DNA of 64,000 nucleotides from Chromobacterium phragmitis (lineage in GTDB: Bacteria > Pseudomonadota > Gammaproteobacteria > Burkholderiales > Chromobacteriaceae), in NCBI RefSeq assembly GCF_003325475.1, contig NZ_CP029495.1, forward strand, positions 3,224,001 to 3,288,000. Direction: 5' to 3'. Shown in pieces: positions 34,139 to 42,458 of the stretch. Every line of letters begins with the position of its first letter. Position 1 is the first letter of the stretch. Both the position numbers and the translations under genes were made by a program. The notes below the pieces were generated by a model. That model was not told the DNA's origin. It ran no database searches and saw only the letters and a list, made by a program, of their open reading frames with translations.

Positions 34139-35497
34139 ATGATCCGCAAGCTAATCCGTAAAGTCCTGGAATTGCCGATGGGCAAGCGCCGTGGCAGCAA
34201 GCCGCGCGTCTATCCGCTGCCGCAGCACGGCGTCCGCCGCGACCAGCTGAGCTCCGCCGCGCTGCGGGTGACCAACCGCCTGCAGGAAGCGGGCTACGCC
34301 GCCTACGTGGTGGGCGGCGCCGTGCGCGACCTGATGCTGGGCGTGTCGCCCAAGGATTTCGACGTGGCCACCAACGCCACGCCGGAGCAGGTGCATCATC
34401 TGTTCCGCCGCTCCCGCATCATCGGCCGCCGTTTCCGCATCGTCCACGTGATGATGGGCCCGGAAACCATAGAGGTGACCACCTTCCGCGGCGGCAGCGT
34501 GGACGACACCAATGAAACCGGCCGCATCATGGCCGACAACAGTTTCGGCAGCCAGGAAGAGGACGCGCACCGCCGCGACTTCACCGTCAACGCGTTGTTC
34601 TACGATCCGTCCGACGAAACCGTCATCGACTACCACCACGGGGTCAAGGACCTGCACGCCAAGAAACTGGTGATGATAGGCCAGCCCGCCCGCCGTTATC
34701 AGGAAGATCCGGTGCGCATGCTGCGCGCGGTGCGCCTGGCGGCCAAGCTGGGTTTCGAGATCGACGAAGACACCAAGAAGCCGATCCGCGCCCACGCCCA
34801 TCTGTTGAAGAAGGAGCCGCCGGCCCGCTTGTTCGACGAGTTGCTCAAGCTCTTGATGTCCGGCCACGCTTACGCCTGCCTGAAAAAACTGCGCGAAGAA
34901 GGGTTGGCGCGCGGCGTCTTCCCGTTGCTGGACGCGGTGATGGACGACAAGGGCGGCGAAGACGCCTTCCTGAAGCTGAGCCTGGACAGCACCGACGCCC
35001 GCTTGCGCGCCGACAAGCCGATCTCCGTCGGCTTCCTGCTGGCCACGCTGCTGTGGCGGCAGGTGGACCAGGGCTGGCAACGCCGCCGCGAGGCCGGCGA
35101 AAAAAGCCTGCCGGCGCTGCTGGACGCCATATCCGATGTTGAGAATGAACAGGACAACGATTTCGCCATTCCGCGCCGCTTCAGCGTGACCATGCGCGAA
35201 ATCTGGACGCTGCAAGCGCGTTTCGACAGCCGCACCGGCGGCCGGCCGTTCCGCTTCCTGGAGCAGCCGCGCTTCCGAGCCGCCTACGATTTCCTGGCGC
35301 TGCGCAGCGAGGCCGGCGACGTGCCGCGCGAGCTGGTGCGCTGGTGGGACGAATTCCAGCGCGGCGATGAAGGCGACCGCGAGCGTCTGGTTTCCGAGGC
35401 CAAGGACAGCGGGGCGGACGAGCCCGCCAAGAAGCGCCGGCGCAGGCGCAGCGGCGGCCGCCGCAAGCCGGAGGGCGCCGGGGAGAGCGCCGAGTGA
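34139..35497 (+). CDS. pcnB: Poly(A) polymerase I
   Basis: 452 aa. PcnB adds 3' poly(A) tails that hasten RNA decay. The nucleotidyltransferase core is visible: VVGGAVRDLMLGVSPKDFDVATNATP with the DxD metal site, then RRFRIVHV and RRDFTVNALFYD. The tail is rich in Lys/Arg (KKRRRRRSGGRRK), as in other PcnB proteins, for RNA binding. An upstream TATAAT (34078-34083) is a good -10, though its -35 is weak. The next gene, folK, starts with a GTG that overlaps this stop, so the two are coupled. This is the first gene of a six-gene cluster. Confidence 0.95.
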   Translation: MIRKLIRKVLELPMGKRRGSKPRVYPLPQHGVRRDQLSSAALRVTNRLQEAGYAAYVVGGAVRDLMLGVSPKDFDVATNATPEQVHHLFRRSRIIGRRFRIVHVMMGPETIEVTTFRGGSVDDTNETGRIMADNSFGSQEEDAHRRDFTVNALFYDPSDETVIDYHHGVKDLHAKKLVMIGQPARRYQEDPVRMLRAVRLAAKLGFEIDEDTKKPIRAHAHLLKKEPPARLFDELLKLLMSGHAYACLKKLREEGLARGVFPLLDAVMDDKGGEDAFLKLSLDSTDARLRADKPISVGFLLATLLWRQVDQGWQRRREAGEKSLPALLDAISDVENEQDNDFAIPRRFSVTMREIWTLQARFDSRTGGRPFRFLEQPRFRAAYDFLALRSEAGDVPRELVRWWDEFQRGDEGDRERLVSEAKDSGADEPAKKRRRRRSGGRRKPEGAGESAE

Positions 35498-36006
35498 CGC
35501 TGGCCTACGTGGCTCTGGGCAGCAATCTGGAGCAGCCGCAACAGCAGGTCAGGGCCGCTCTCGCGGCCCTTGGCCATTTGGCCGGGACCGAGATGGTCCG
35601 CCATTCCTCGCTGTATCGCACCGCGCCGGTCGGCTACGCCGATCAACCCGATTTCATCAACGCGGTGGCGCTGCTGGACACCGCGCTGCCTCCCCATGGC
35701 TTGCTGGACGAGTTGTTGGCGCTGGAGCAACGCTTCGGCCGCCTGCGCAGCTTCCGCAACGCGCCAAGGGTACTAGATCTTGACTTGCTGTATTACGATG
35801 GCATCTTTCTGCAAGATTCGCGGCTGATCCTGCCCCATCCGCGGATGCATGAGCGCGCCTTCGTGATGGCGCCGCTGGCCGAAGTGGCCGGCGATGTGGA
35901 GCTGCCCGGCGTCGGCAAGGTCGCGGCACTGGCCGCGGGGCTGGCCGGCGACGGCATCCGGCGGCTGGGCGGGGACGATCAATCGAACGAACAGGAACGA
36001 GCATGA
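35494..36006 (+). CDS. folK: FolK, 6-hydroxymethyl-7,8-dihydropterin pyrophosphokinase
   Basis: 170 aa. It transfers pyrophosphate from ATP to 6-hydroxymethyl-dihydropterin in folate synthesis. Hallmarks are the N-terminal VALGSNLEQP, the PDFINAVALLDT segment and the motif RVLDLDLLYYDG with paired Asp for magnesium, then LILPHPRMHERAFVMAPL. It starts with a GTG that overlaps the pcnB stop and ends with a 4-base overlap to the kinase gene, so translation is coupled through all three. Confidence 0.95.
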   Translation: MTLAYVALGSNLEQPQQQVRAALAALGHLAGTEMVRHSSLYRTAPVGYADQPDFINAVALLDTALPPHGLLDELLALEQRFGRLRSFRNAPRVLDLDLLYYDGIFLQDSRLILPHPRMHERAFVMAPLAEVAGDVELPGVGKVAALAAGLAGDGIRRLGGDDQSNEQERA

Positions 36007-36638
36007 GTCAATTGCGATACGTGGTGGTGGAAGGGCCGATAGGCTCGGGCAAGTCCTCGCTGGCGCGCCGGCTGTCTGAATACTGGGATGTGCAGCTGAA
36101 GGCCGAGGACCCTGCCGCCAATCCCTTCCTGCCGCGGTTTTATCGCAATATGCCGGCCCACGCGCTGTCCACCCAGCTGAGCTTCCTGTTGCAGCGCGCC
36201 GACATCGCGCGCGAAATGCTGCAGGGCGAGTTGCAGGCGGCGCCGCTGGTGTCGGATTTCCTGTTCGAAAAGGACGAGCTGTTCGCCCGAATCAACCTGG
36301 ATGAGCATGAGCTGGCGATTTACCAGCGGCTGGCGCGGCTGGCGTTGACCGAATATCCGGTGCCAGATCTGGTGATTTATCTGCAGGCGTCCGAGGACAT
36401 CCTGCTGCAGCGGGTGGCGGCGCGGGCGATCGATTACGAGGTGAACTTCCCCGAGGGCTACCTCAAGCGCGTGCATGCCGGCTACAGCGAATTTTTCCAC
36501 CAGTACGAGGCGGCGCCGTTGCTGATCGTCAACACCGACCATTTGAATCTGGTGGACGGCGACGAGGACTTCGAGTTATTGATCCGCTGCATCGCCGAGA
36601 TGCGCGGCCAGCGCAGTTATTTCAACAAGAGCGTCTGA
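36003..36638 (+). CDS. Deoxynucleoside kinase family protein
   Basis: 211 aa. The P-loop EGPIGSGKSSLA is at the N-terminus. The fold otherwise follows deoxyguanosine/deoxyadenosine kinases (dNK family): FYRNMPAHALSTQLSFLLQR, VSDFLFEKDELFA with the catalytic Asp/Glu region, PDLVIYLQAS and RAIDYEVNFPEGYL. It would phosphorylate deoxynucleosides for salvage. Its place between folK and panB is frequent in beta- and gammaproteobacteria (recollection), though no shared pathway is obvious. Substrate preference cannot be read from sequence. Confidence 0.88.
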   Translation: MSQLRYVVVEGPIGSGKSSLARRLSEYWDVQLKAEDPAANPFLPRFYRNMPAHALSTQLSFLLQRADIAREMLQGELQAAPLVSDFLFEKDELFARINLDEHELAIYQRLARLALTEYPVPDLVIYLQASEDILLQRVAARAIDYEVNFPEGYLKRVHAGYSEFFHQYEAAPLLIVNTDHLNLVDGDEDFELLIRCIAEMRGQRSYFNKSV

Positions 36639-36687
36639 CCGGGCATCGTCCCGCGCGGCGCCGTAGATGGAACGCGAGGAAGTCGAG

Positions 36688-37476
36688 ATGAAAATAACCG
36701 TCAATACCCTGCACAAGCTGGCCGAGGAAGGCCGGAAGATCACCATGCTCACCTGCTACGACGCCAGCTTCGCCAGCCTGCTGGACGAGGCCGGCGTGGA
36801 AATCCTGCTGGTCGGCGATTCGCTGGGGCCGGTGATGCAGGGCGTGGACTCCACGCTGCCGGTCAGCGAAGAGGACATGCTCTACCACATCCGCTGCGTG
36901 GCCCGCGGCGCCAAGAACGCGCTGATCCTGGGCGACATGACTTTCGGCGCCTACCAGGAAAGCCCGCAGCAGGCCTTTGCCCATGCCGCGCGCCTGCTGC
37001 AGGCCGGCGCCCACATGGTGAAGCTGGAAGGCGGCGCCTACATGGCCGAGACCACCCGCTTCCTGGTGGAGCGCGGCATTCCGGTGTGCTCCCACATCGG
37101 CCTGACGCCGCAATACGTCAACATGTTCGGCGGCTACCGCGTGCAGGGCAGGGGCGAAGACGCGCAGCGCATCCTGAACGACGCCAAGGTCCTGGCCGAG
37201 GCCGGCGCCAGCCTGGTGCTGATGGAGTGCGTGCCGGCGCCGCTGGCCAAGGAGATCACCGAAACCGTCAAGGCGCCGACCATAGGCATCGGCGCGGGCG
37301 CGGACACGTCCGGCCAGGTGCTGGTGCTGCACGACATGCTGGGCGTGTATCCGGGTAAGAAGGCCAAGTTCGTCAAGAACTTCATGGAAGAGGCCGGCAG
37401 CATCCAGGGCGCTGTCCAGGCTTACATCAAGGCGGTGAAGGACAAGACCTTCCCGACCGAAGAGCACACTTACTAA
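36688..37476 (+). CDS. panB: 3-methyl-2-oxobutanoate hydroxymethyltransferase
   Basis: 262 aa. PanB makes ketopantoate from ketoisovalerate using 5,10-methylene-tetrahydrofolate, the first committed step to pantothenate. Motifs include TCYDASFASLLDEAG, LVGDSLG with the Mg-binding Asp, VKLEGGAYM and PTIGIGAGADTSGQVLVLHDMLG. The ATG at 36688 has GAGGAA 7 bases upstream; an in-frame ATG at 36667 would add seven residues not seen in the family. panC follows after 19 bases. The folate cofactor links it to folK upstream. Confidence 0.96.
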   Translation: MKITVNTLHKLAEEGRKITMLTCYDASFASLLDEAGVEILLVGDSLGPVMQGVDSTLPVSEEDMLYHIRCVARGAKNALILGDMTFGAYQESPQQAFAHAARLLQAGAHMVKLEGGAYMAETTRFLVERGIPVCSHIGLTPQYVNMFGGYRVQGRGEDAQRILNDAKVLAEAGASLVLMECVPAPLAKEITETVKAPTIGIGAGADTSGQVLVLHDMLGVYPGKKAKFVKNFMEEAGSIQGAVQAYIKAVKDKTFPTEEHTY

Positions 37477-37495
37477 GCCCGGAAGAGAACGAGAG

Positions 37496-38329
37496 ATGGA
37501 AATCATCCGTACCGTGGCCGAGATGCGCGCCTGGCGCAAGCAGGCCGGCAAGCTGGCTTTCGTGCCTACCATGGGCAATCTGCACGAGGGGCACCTGAAG
37601 CTGGTGGCCGCCGCCCGCGAGCGCGCCGACAAAGTGGCGGTCAGCATCTTCGTCAACCGGCTGCAGTTCGGCCAGGGAGAGGACTTCGACGCCTATCCGC
37701 GCACTTTTGAGGCGGACTGCGACAAGCTGCGCGCCGCCGGCGTGGACGCGCTGTTTTTTCCGACCGAGCGCGAGTTGTACCCGCGCGTGAGGCAGGACTT
37801 CAACATCGAGCCGCCGCACATCCAGAACGAGCTGTGCGGCGCTTTCCGTCCCGGCCATTTCCGCGGCGTGGCCACGGTGGTGACCAAGCTGTTTAACATC
37901 GTGCAGCCGGACCTGGCCTGCTTCGGCAAGAAGGATTACCAGCAGCTGCACGTGATCCAGGCGATGCTCGCCGATCTCAATTCGCCGATCGAGATCGTGC
38001 CGGTGGACACCGGCCGCGCCGATGACGGCCTGGCGCTGTCGTCGCGCAATGGTTACCTCGCGATTGAAGAGCGCGCCGAGGCGCCGCGTCTATATCGCAA
38101 CCTGAGCGCGATTCGCGATGGGCTGCTCGCCGGCAGCCAGGATTACGCGGGTCTGGAGCAGGCTGCGCGAGACGACCTGTCCGCCGCCGGCTGGACCGTG
38201 GATTATGTCGAGGTGCGACAGGCCGACACGCTGGAAATCGCCCATGCCGGCGAGAAGCGGCTGGTGGTGCTGGCCGCGGCGCGCCTGGGCAAGACCCGGT
38301 TGATCGACAATATCGAAGTGTTCCGTTAA
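37496..38329 (+). CDS. panC: Pantothenate synthetase
   Basis: 277 aa. It condenses pantoate and beta-alanine with ATP. The class-I-synthetase-like motif MGNLHEGHL (HxGH type) is at residues 24-32. It is followed by SIFVNRLQFG (family usually VNPxQF; Arg in place of Pro is a small oddity), FGKKDYQQL and LALSSRNGYL. AAGAGAACGAGAG precedes the ATG. It is in the panB-panC-panD order with short gaps. Confidence 0.96.
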   Translation: MEIIRTVAEMRAWRKQAGKLAFVPTMGNLHEGHLKLVAAARERADKVAVSIFVNRLQFGQGEDFDAYPRTFEADCDKLRAAGVDALFFPTERELYPRVRQDFNIEPPHIQNELCGAFRPGHFRGVATVVTKLFNIVQPDLACFGKKDYQQLHVIQAMLADLNSPIEIVPVDTGRADDGLALSSRNGYLAIEERAEAPRLYRNLSAIRDGLLAGSQDYAGLEQAARDDLSAAGWTVDYVEVRQADTLEIAHAGEKRLVVLAAARLGKTRLIDNIEVFR

Positions 38330-38353
38330 ACCGGGACGAGAGGGAAAGCTGTC

Positions 38354-38734
38354 ATGCAACGCAATATGCTCAAGTCCAAGCTCCATCGCGTGACCACCAC
38401 GCACGCGGAGCTGCATTACATCGGCTCTTGCGCCATCGATGAGAATCTGCTGGAAGCGGCGGACATCCTCGAGTACGAAGAAGTGCAGATCTGGAACGTC
38501 ACCAACGGCGAGCGCTTCGCCACTTACGCAATCAAGGCGGAGCGCGGCTCCGGCGTGATTTCGGTGAATGGCTCGGCCGCGCGCCGCGCCGCGCCGGGCG
38601 ACCTGCTGATCATCGCCTCCTTCGCTCAGTATGAAGACGCGGAGTTGAAGAACCATTCGCCCAAGCTGGTGTTCGTCGATGGCGACAATCGCCTGACCGA
38701 GGTGAAGGGCGCCACGCCGACGCAGCCGGCCTGA
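38354..38734 (+). CDS. panD: Aspartate 1-decarboxylase proenzyme
   Basis: 126 aa. PanD makes beta-alanine from aspartate and is a pyruvoyl enzyme that cleaves itself. The self-processing site is visible as YIGSC with cleavage expected between Gly24 and Ser25. Lys9, the WNVTNGERFATYAI segment and the NGSAARRAAPGDLLIIASFA core are conserved. It closes the pantothenate cluster and is followed by a terminator. Confidence 0.96.
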   Translation: MQRNMLKSKLHRVTTTHAELHYIGSCAIDENLLEAADILEYEEVQIWNVTNGERFATYAIKAERGSGVISVNGSAARRAAPGDLLIIASFAQYEDAELKNHSPKLVFVDGDNRLTEVKGATPTQPA

Positions 38735-38752
38735 TCCGTCCGCGCCGCCCAT

Positions 38753-38792
38753 CGCCGCCGGCCGCCTTGATGGCTGCCGGCGGCGTTTCTTT
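38753..38792 (+). terminator. Terminator of the pan cluster
   Basis: CGCCGCCGGC / GCCGGCGGCG 10-bp stem with a 13-base loop, then TTTCTTTG. It lies between the convergent panD and solute-binding-protein genes. Confidence 0.75.
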
Positions 38793-38793
38793 G

Positions 38794-39585
38794 TCAGCGC
38801 TTCACGTATTTGGCCAGCAAGCGCGCCAGCTGGCCGGAGCGGCGCATGGTTTCGAGCTCGGCGTCCACCAGTTGGCGCAGCGCTTCGCCGCGCGGGTTTT
38901 TGCGGCTGAATATCATGTGAAAGGGATTGGCGTTGGCGCCGGGGAGCGGCAGCCGCCCGACAGCGGGATCATCGATCACATCCAGCGCGCCGATGCTGGC
39001 GAGGCCAGCCATCACCTCGACATCCTCGGCGAACAGATCCAGCCTGCCGGCCTTCATCATCTTCACCAGCTCCGGATAGCTGGCCGCGCGCGTCATCTTG
39101 TCCTTGTCCACGGCGGCGAGATTGGAGTAGGCGTAGCCCTTGATGCCGCCTAGCCGGTAGCGATTGAGGTCGGCCTGGCTGTCCAAGCGCAGCCCCTGCG
39201 GAAAGCGGCTCTTGGCATAGAACACGTAGTAATGGGTCTGGTAATAGGGCTGGGAGAACAGGAAGCGCCGTTCGCGGTCGGGATTCTTGCTGGCGCTGAG
39301 CGCCATCACGTAACTCTCGCCGGCTTCTATCGATCCCAGGCAGCGTTTCCACGGCGGGAGGTTTATCTGGAATGGAATCCCATGCTTGTTCAGAATGGCC
39401 GAAATCACTTCCACGGAGTAGCCGGCGATCTCCTGTGTGGGTTTGCCATCGACGCGGCGGTAGTAGGTGAATGGCGGCCATTCGTCGCCGTCGTCGCAGA
39501 TGCGCACCAGGGATCGGTCTTGCTGCATCGCGGCATGGCTGGATAGGGAGAGGACGCATACGAAGGCGGCAAGCAGGCGGCGCAT
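38794..39585 (-). CDS. Periplasmic substrate-binding protein, amino-acid-binding (SBP_bac_3) type
   Basis: 263 aa with a Sec signal peptide (MRRLLAAFVCVLSLSSHA). The mature protein opens with VRICDDGDEWPPFTYY, the ligand-pocket strand of the family, and continues with GYSVEVISAILNKHG and FSQPYYQTHYYVFY. No transporter genes are adjacent, so it may serve a remote permease or act as a sensor component. The ATG at 39585 has AGGGAG upstream; longer in-frame readings lack a signal peptide at the N-terminus. It ends close to the pan terminator. Confidence 0.87.
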   Translation of the reverse strand: MRRLLAAFVCVLSLSSHAAMQQDRSLVRICDDGDEWPPFTYYRRVDGKPTQEIAGYSVEVISAILNKHGIPFQINLPPWKRCLGSIEAGESYVMALSASKNPDRERRFLFSQPYYQTHYYVFYAKSRFPQGLRLDSQADLNRYRLGGIKGYAYSNLAAVDKDKMTRAASYPELVKMMKAGRLDLFAEDVEVMAGLASIGALDVIDDPAVGRLPLPGANANPFHMIFSRKNPRGEALRQLVDAELETMRRSGQLARLLAKYVKR

Positions 39586-39737
39586 GGCGATCTCCCTGTC
39601 TGGATGCATTGATTTTATGTCCTGTTGTTTGCGTTTGCCCCAGTCCGCGGAGGTTTTTTTGCGCTTGCAGCATGGCTGAGGCATAGTGAAGCGAGAGCGC
39701 GGCTGGCGCCGCGCTTCCATTCCGCGAAGGAGGGCCG

Positions 39738-40145
39738 ATGAGCGTAGGTCTGACCGGAGGTTGCTTGTGCGGCGCAGTGCGCTATCGATTGCGCGGCACG
39801 CCGTTCCACATTACCCATTGTCATTGCCGCAGCTGCCGACGCGCCAGCGGCGCCGCTTTCGTCACTTGGTTCACCGTACGCGTGCACGAGCTGGAGTGGC
39901 GGGGGGAGCGGCCGGTGCAGTACCACTCGTCGGCGGCGGTGTCGCGCGGCTTCTGTCCGCACTGCGGCTCCACGCTCACCTATTTTCACGAGTCGGATCC
40001 GGAGGAGATCGACGTCACCGCCGCTTCGTTGGACGCGCCGGAGGTATTGGCGCCCGAGCATCATTCCTGGTGGGAGCAGCGGCTGGAGTGGGGTACCGCC
40101 AGCGCGCAGGGCGCGCTGCCGGTGCATCAGCGCGGCGGGGGCTAG
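39738..40145 (+). CDS. GFA (glutathione-dependent formaldehyde-activating-like) family protein
   Basis: 135 aa. Zinc-binding Cys pattern typical of the family: GGCLCGAVRY, then THCHCRSCRR and later GFCPHCGSTLTY. These proteins share the fold of S-(hydroxymethyl)glutathione synthase, but most have unproven activity. GAAGGAGGG precedes the ATG. The last three bases overlap the stop of the convergent rraA gene on the other strand. Confidence 0.9.
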   Translation: MSVGLTGGCLCGAVRYRLRGTPFHITHCHCRSCRRASGAAFVTWFTVRVHELEWRGERPVQYHSSAAVSRGFCPHCGSTLTYFHESDPEEIDVTAASLDAPEVLAPEHHSWWEQRLEWGTASAQGALPVHQRGGG

Positions 40146-40621
40146 CCCAGTTCGCGCGTGGAGACGATCACGCCGTCTTCGTCGGCGTATAGCCACTGGC
40201 CGGGCTGGAGGTCGCAGCCGGCGATGCGCACGATCAGATTCTTCTGGCCGCTGTTCGACTTCACCGACTTGCGCGGATGCGCCGCCAGCGCCTTGACCCC
40301 CAGCGGCAGTTTGGCCAGCGCGGCGCTGTCGCGCACGCAGCCGTCCATCACCAGCCCGGCCCAGCCGTTTCTCACCGCGAGCTCGCCCAGTTGATCGCCT
40401 AGCAGCGCGCAGCGTCGCGAGCCGCCGCCATCCACCACCAGCACGCGTCCATTCCCATTCTCGCCCAGTGTTTCACGCACCAGGCTGTTGTCTTCGAACA
40501 ACTTCAGCGTGGCGATGGGGCCGTGAAAGCGGATATTGCCGCCGAACGATTGAAAGATCGGCTCCAGAACTTGGATTTCCGCATCGAAGGCATCGCACAG
40601 ATCGGTGGTGGCCAAGCTCAT
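40142..40621 (-). CDS. rraA: RraA, regulator of RNase E activity / RraA-like
   Basis: 159 aa, matching RraA length. In E. coli, RraA binds RNase E and lowers its cleavage; homologous folds can also be oxaloacetate decarboxylase/HMG aldolase. Motifs are TTDLCDAFDAEIQVLEP at the start, RVLVVDGGGSRRCALLGDQL in the core, and VMDGCVRD with the Arg-Asp pair common to both groups. Annotation as RraA rests on length and the N-terminal motif. Its start lies downstream of aceA on the same strand, separated by strong hairpins. Confidence 0.88.
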   Translation of the reverse strand: MSLATTDLCDAFDAEIQVLEPIFQSFGGNIRFHGPIATLKLFEDNSLVRETLGENGNGRVLVVDGGGSRRCALLGDQLGELAVRNGWAGLVMDGCVRDSAALAKLPLGVKALAAHPRKSVKSNSGQKNLIVRIAGCDLQPGQWLYADEDGVIVSTRELG

Positions 40622-40642
40622 GTCGTTCTCCCGGATATGAAA

Positions 40643-40692
40643 ATGCCGCCCACCGGCAAAGGTGGGCGGCATCGCCCGCGGGGTACGCGGGC
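40643..40692 (-). terminator. Two consecutive hairpins after aceA
   Basis: Reading on the minus strand, first a 7-bp GCCCGCG/CGCGGGC hairpin (40674-40692), then a perfect 12-bp stem with a 6-base loop (arms at 40643-40654 and 40661-40672) followed by TTTTCAT. The second is a good rho-independent terminator between aceA and rraA. Confidence 0.75.
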
Positions 40693-40716
40693 TTTGGGTG
40701 CGCCGCTTGTGGCGGC

Positions 40717-42015
40717 TTAATGGAACTGTTCTTCCTCGGTGGAGCCGGTCAGCGCGGTGACGCTGGAGGCGCCGCCCTGGATCACGGTGGTCACGTCGTC
40801 GAAGTAGCCGGTGCCCACTTCTTGCTGGTGGGACACGAAGCTGTAGCCGCGGTCGCGGGCGGCGAACTCGGGCTCCTGCACCTTCTCGACGTAGGCGGAC
40901 ATGCCGCGCGCCACGTAGTCCTGCGCCAGGTCGTACATGTTGAACCACATGCTGTGGATGCCGGCCAGGGTGATGAACTGGTACTTGTAGCCCATCGCGC
41001 CCAGCTCGCGCTGGAACTTGGCGATGGTGGCGTCGTCCAGGTTCTTTCTCCAGTTGAACGACGGCGAGCAGTTGTAGGCCAGCAGCTTGCCCGGATGCTT
41101 GGCGTGCACGGCTTCGGCGAATTTGCGCGCGAATTCGAGATCCGGGGTGCCGGTTTCGCACCACACCAGGTCGGCGTAGTCGGCGTAGGCCACCGCGCGG
41201 CTGATGGCTTGCTCCAGGCCCTTCTTGGTCTTGTAGAAGCCTTCGGCGGTGCGCTCGCCGGTCAGGAAGGGCTCGTCGTTGGGGTCCACGTCGCTGGTCA
41301 GAAGGTCGGCCGCTTCGGCGTCGGTGCGGGCGATCACCAGCGTCGGCACGCCGTAGACGTCGGCCGCCAGGCGGGCGGCTATCAGCTTCTGGATCGCTTC
41401 CTGGGTCGGCACCAGCACCTTGCCGCCCATGTGGCCGCACTTCTTCACCGAGGCCAGCTGGTCTTCGAAGTGCACGCCTGCGGCGCCGGCGCGGATCATC
41501 GACTTCATCAGCTCATAGGCGTTCAGCACGCCGCCGAAGCCGGCTTCGGCGTCGGCGACGATGGGCGCGAAGTAGTCGACATAGCCCTTGTCGCCGGCTT
41601 CTACGCCCTTGGCGTGCTGGATTTCATCGGCGCGGGTGAAGGTGTTGTTGATGCGTTCCACCACCTTGGGCACCGAGTCCACCGGATACAAGGACTGATC
41701 CGGGTACATGGCCGAGTACTCGTTGTTGTCGGCGGCCACTTGCCAGCCGGACAGATAGATGGCCTTGACGCCTGCCTTCACCTGCTGCATCGCCTGGCCG
41801 CCGGTCAGCGCGCCCAGACAGTTGATGTAAGGCTCGTTGTTCACCAGTTGCCACAGTTTTTCCGCGCCGTGGCGGGCCAGGCTGTGCTCCACCTGCAGCG
41901 ATCCGCGCAGGCGTTCGACGTCGGCGGCGCTGTAGCCACGCTTGATGCCTTTCCAGCGCGGGTTTTCGTCCCAGTCTTTCTGGATGGCTGCAATGCGTTG
42001 TTCGCGAGTCGTCAT
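40717..42015 (-). CDS. aceA: Isocitrate lyase
   Basis: 432 aa. AceA splits isocitrate into glyoxylate and succinate in the glyoxylate bypass, needed for growth on acetate and fatty acids. The active-site signature KKCGHMGGKV carries the catalytic Cys. LSGWQVAAD, a metal-binding ARTDAEAADLL segment and the C-terminal EEEQFH end agree with the family. Malate synthase is not in the window. Upstream lies a 440-base regulatory gap with a 10-bp palindrome GAAACGTTTC at 42031-42040, close to the start codon. Confidence 0.96.
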   Translation of the reverse strand: MTTREQRIAAIQKDWDENPRWKGIKRGYSAADVERLRGSLQVEHSLARHGAEKLWQLVNNEPYINCLGALTGGQAMQQVKAGVKAIYLSGWQVAADNNEYSAMYPDQSLYPVDSVPKVVERINNTFTRADEIQHAKGVEAGDKGYVDYFAPIVADAEAGFGGVLNAYELMKSMIRAGAAGVHFEDQLASVKKCGHMGGKVLVPTQEAIQKLIAARLAADVYGVPTLVIARTDAEAADLLTSDVDPNDEPFLTGERTAEGFYKTKKGLEQAISRAVAYADYADLVWCETGTPDLEFARKFAEAVHAKHPGKLLAYNCSPSFNWRKNLDDATIAKFQRELGAMGYKYQFITLAGIHSMWFNMYDLAQDYVARGMSAYVEKVQEPEFAARDRGYSFVSHQQEVGTGYFDDVTTVIQGGASSVTALTGSTEEEQFH

Positions 42016-42146
42016 GTTGAAACCCTTCTCGAAACGTTTCTGTGCTCGCCGGCGTGGCCGGCGTCCTCGATAGCGGTACCACTGTTCCGGTGTTCCGGAT
42101 TTTTGTCAAAACCGGGCTGGATCGGCCTGATTTATCTTGTCCGCGC

Positions 42147-42179
42147 GCGGCAGCGGTTTTTCGGCTGCGGCAGCGGTTT
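42147..42179. repeat. Short direct repeat upstream of aceA
   Basis: GCGGCAGCGGTTT occurs twice with a 20-base period (42147-42159, 42167-42179), close to two helical turns. It could be two binding sites for a regulator on one face of the DNA. Confidence 0.5.
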
Positions 42180-42385
42180 CTTCCTTGGTGTGCGGCCATT
42201 ATAAGCACAAAAAATCCGAGATGTGTGCAGTGCAGCAAAGAAAAATTCCAGTGTTTTCATAAGCTAACAATCTGCTGCGTTAAACGAATATTTGCCGATA
42301 TCAAAAGTGTAGTTTGCGAAAAAATGCCGGTAAAAATACGCACATTGACTATTTTTTGCTTGCGATGGAGATGTGCACTGAAGGG

Positions 42386-42413
42386 CTTGAAATCGCCGGG
42401 AAAGTCCCTACCT
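42386..42413 (+). promoter_or_regulatory. Sigma32 (RpoH)-type heat-shock promoter of grpE-dnaK
   Basis: CTTGAAA (42386-42392), 13 bp, then CCCTACCT (42406-42413), close to the consensus CTTGAAA-N11/16-CCCCATNT. It is located 46 bases before the grpE start. Confidence 0.7.
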
Positions 42414-42458
42414 AGCATCTGGACATCAATTTAGCCGGTGCAATTCCGAGGAAACGTC

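Larger units (their letters stand above)
42016..42458. promoter_or_regulatory. Divergent control region between aceA and grpE
   Basis: A 443-base gap with no supported gene. It holds the palindrome GAAACGTTTC (42031-42040) near aceA, a 13-base direct repeat (GCGGCAGCGGTTT at 42147 and 42167, 20-base period), an AT-rich block at about 42190-42350, and the sigma32-like promoter of grpE. The AT-rich block probably contains the aceA promoter, but I could not fix a -35/-10 pair. Confidence 0.55.
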
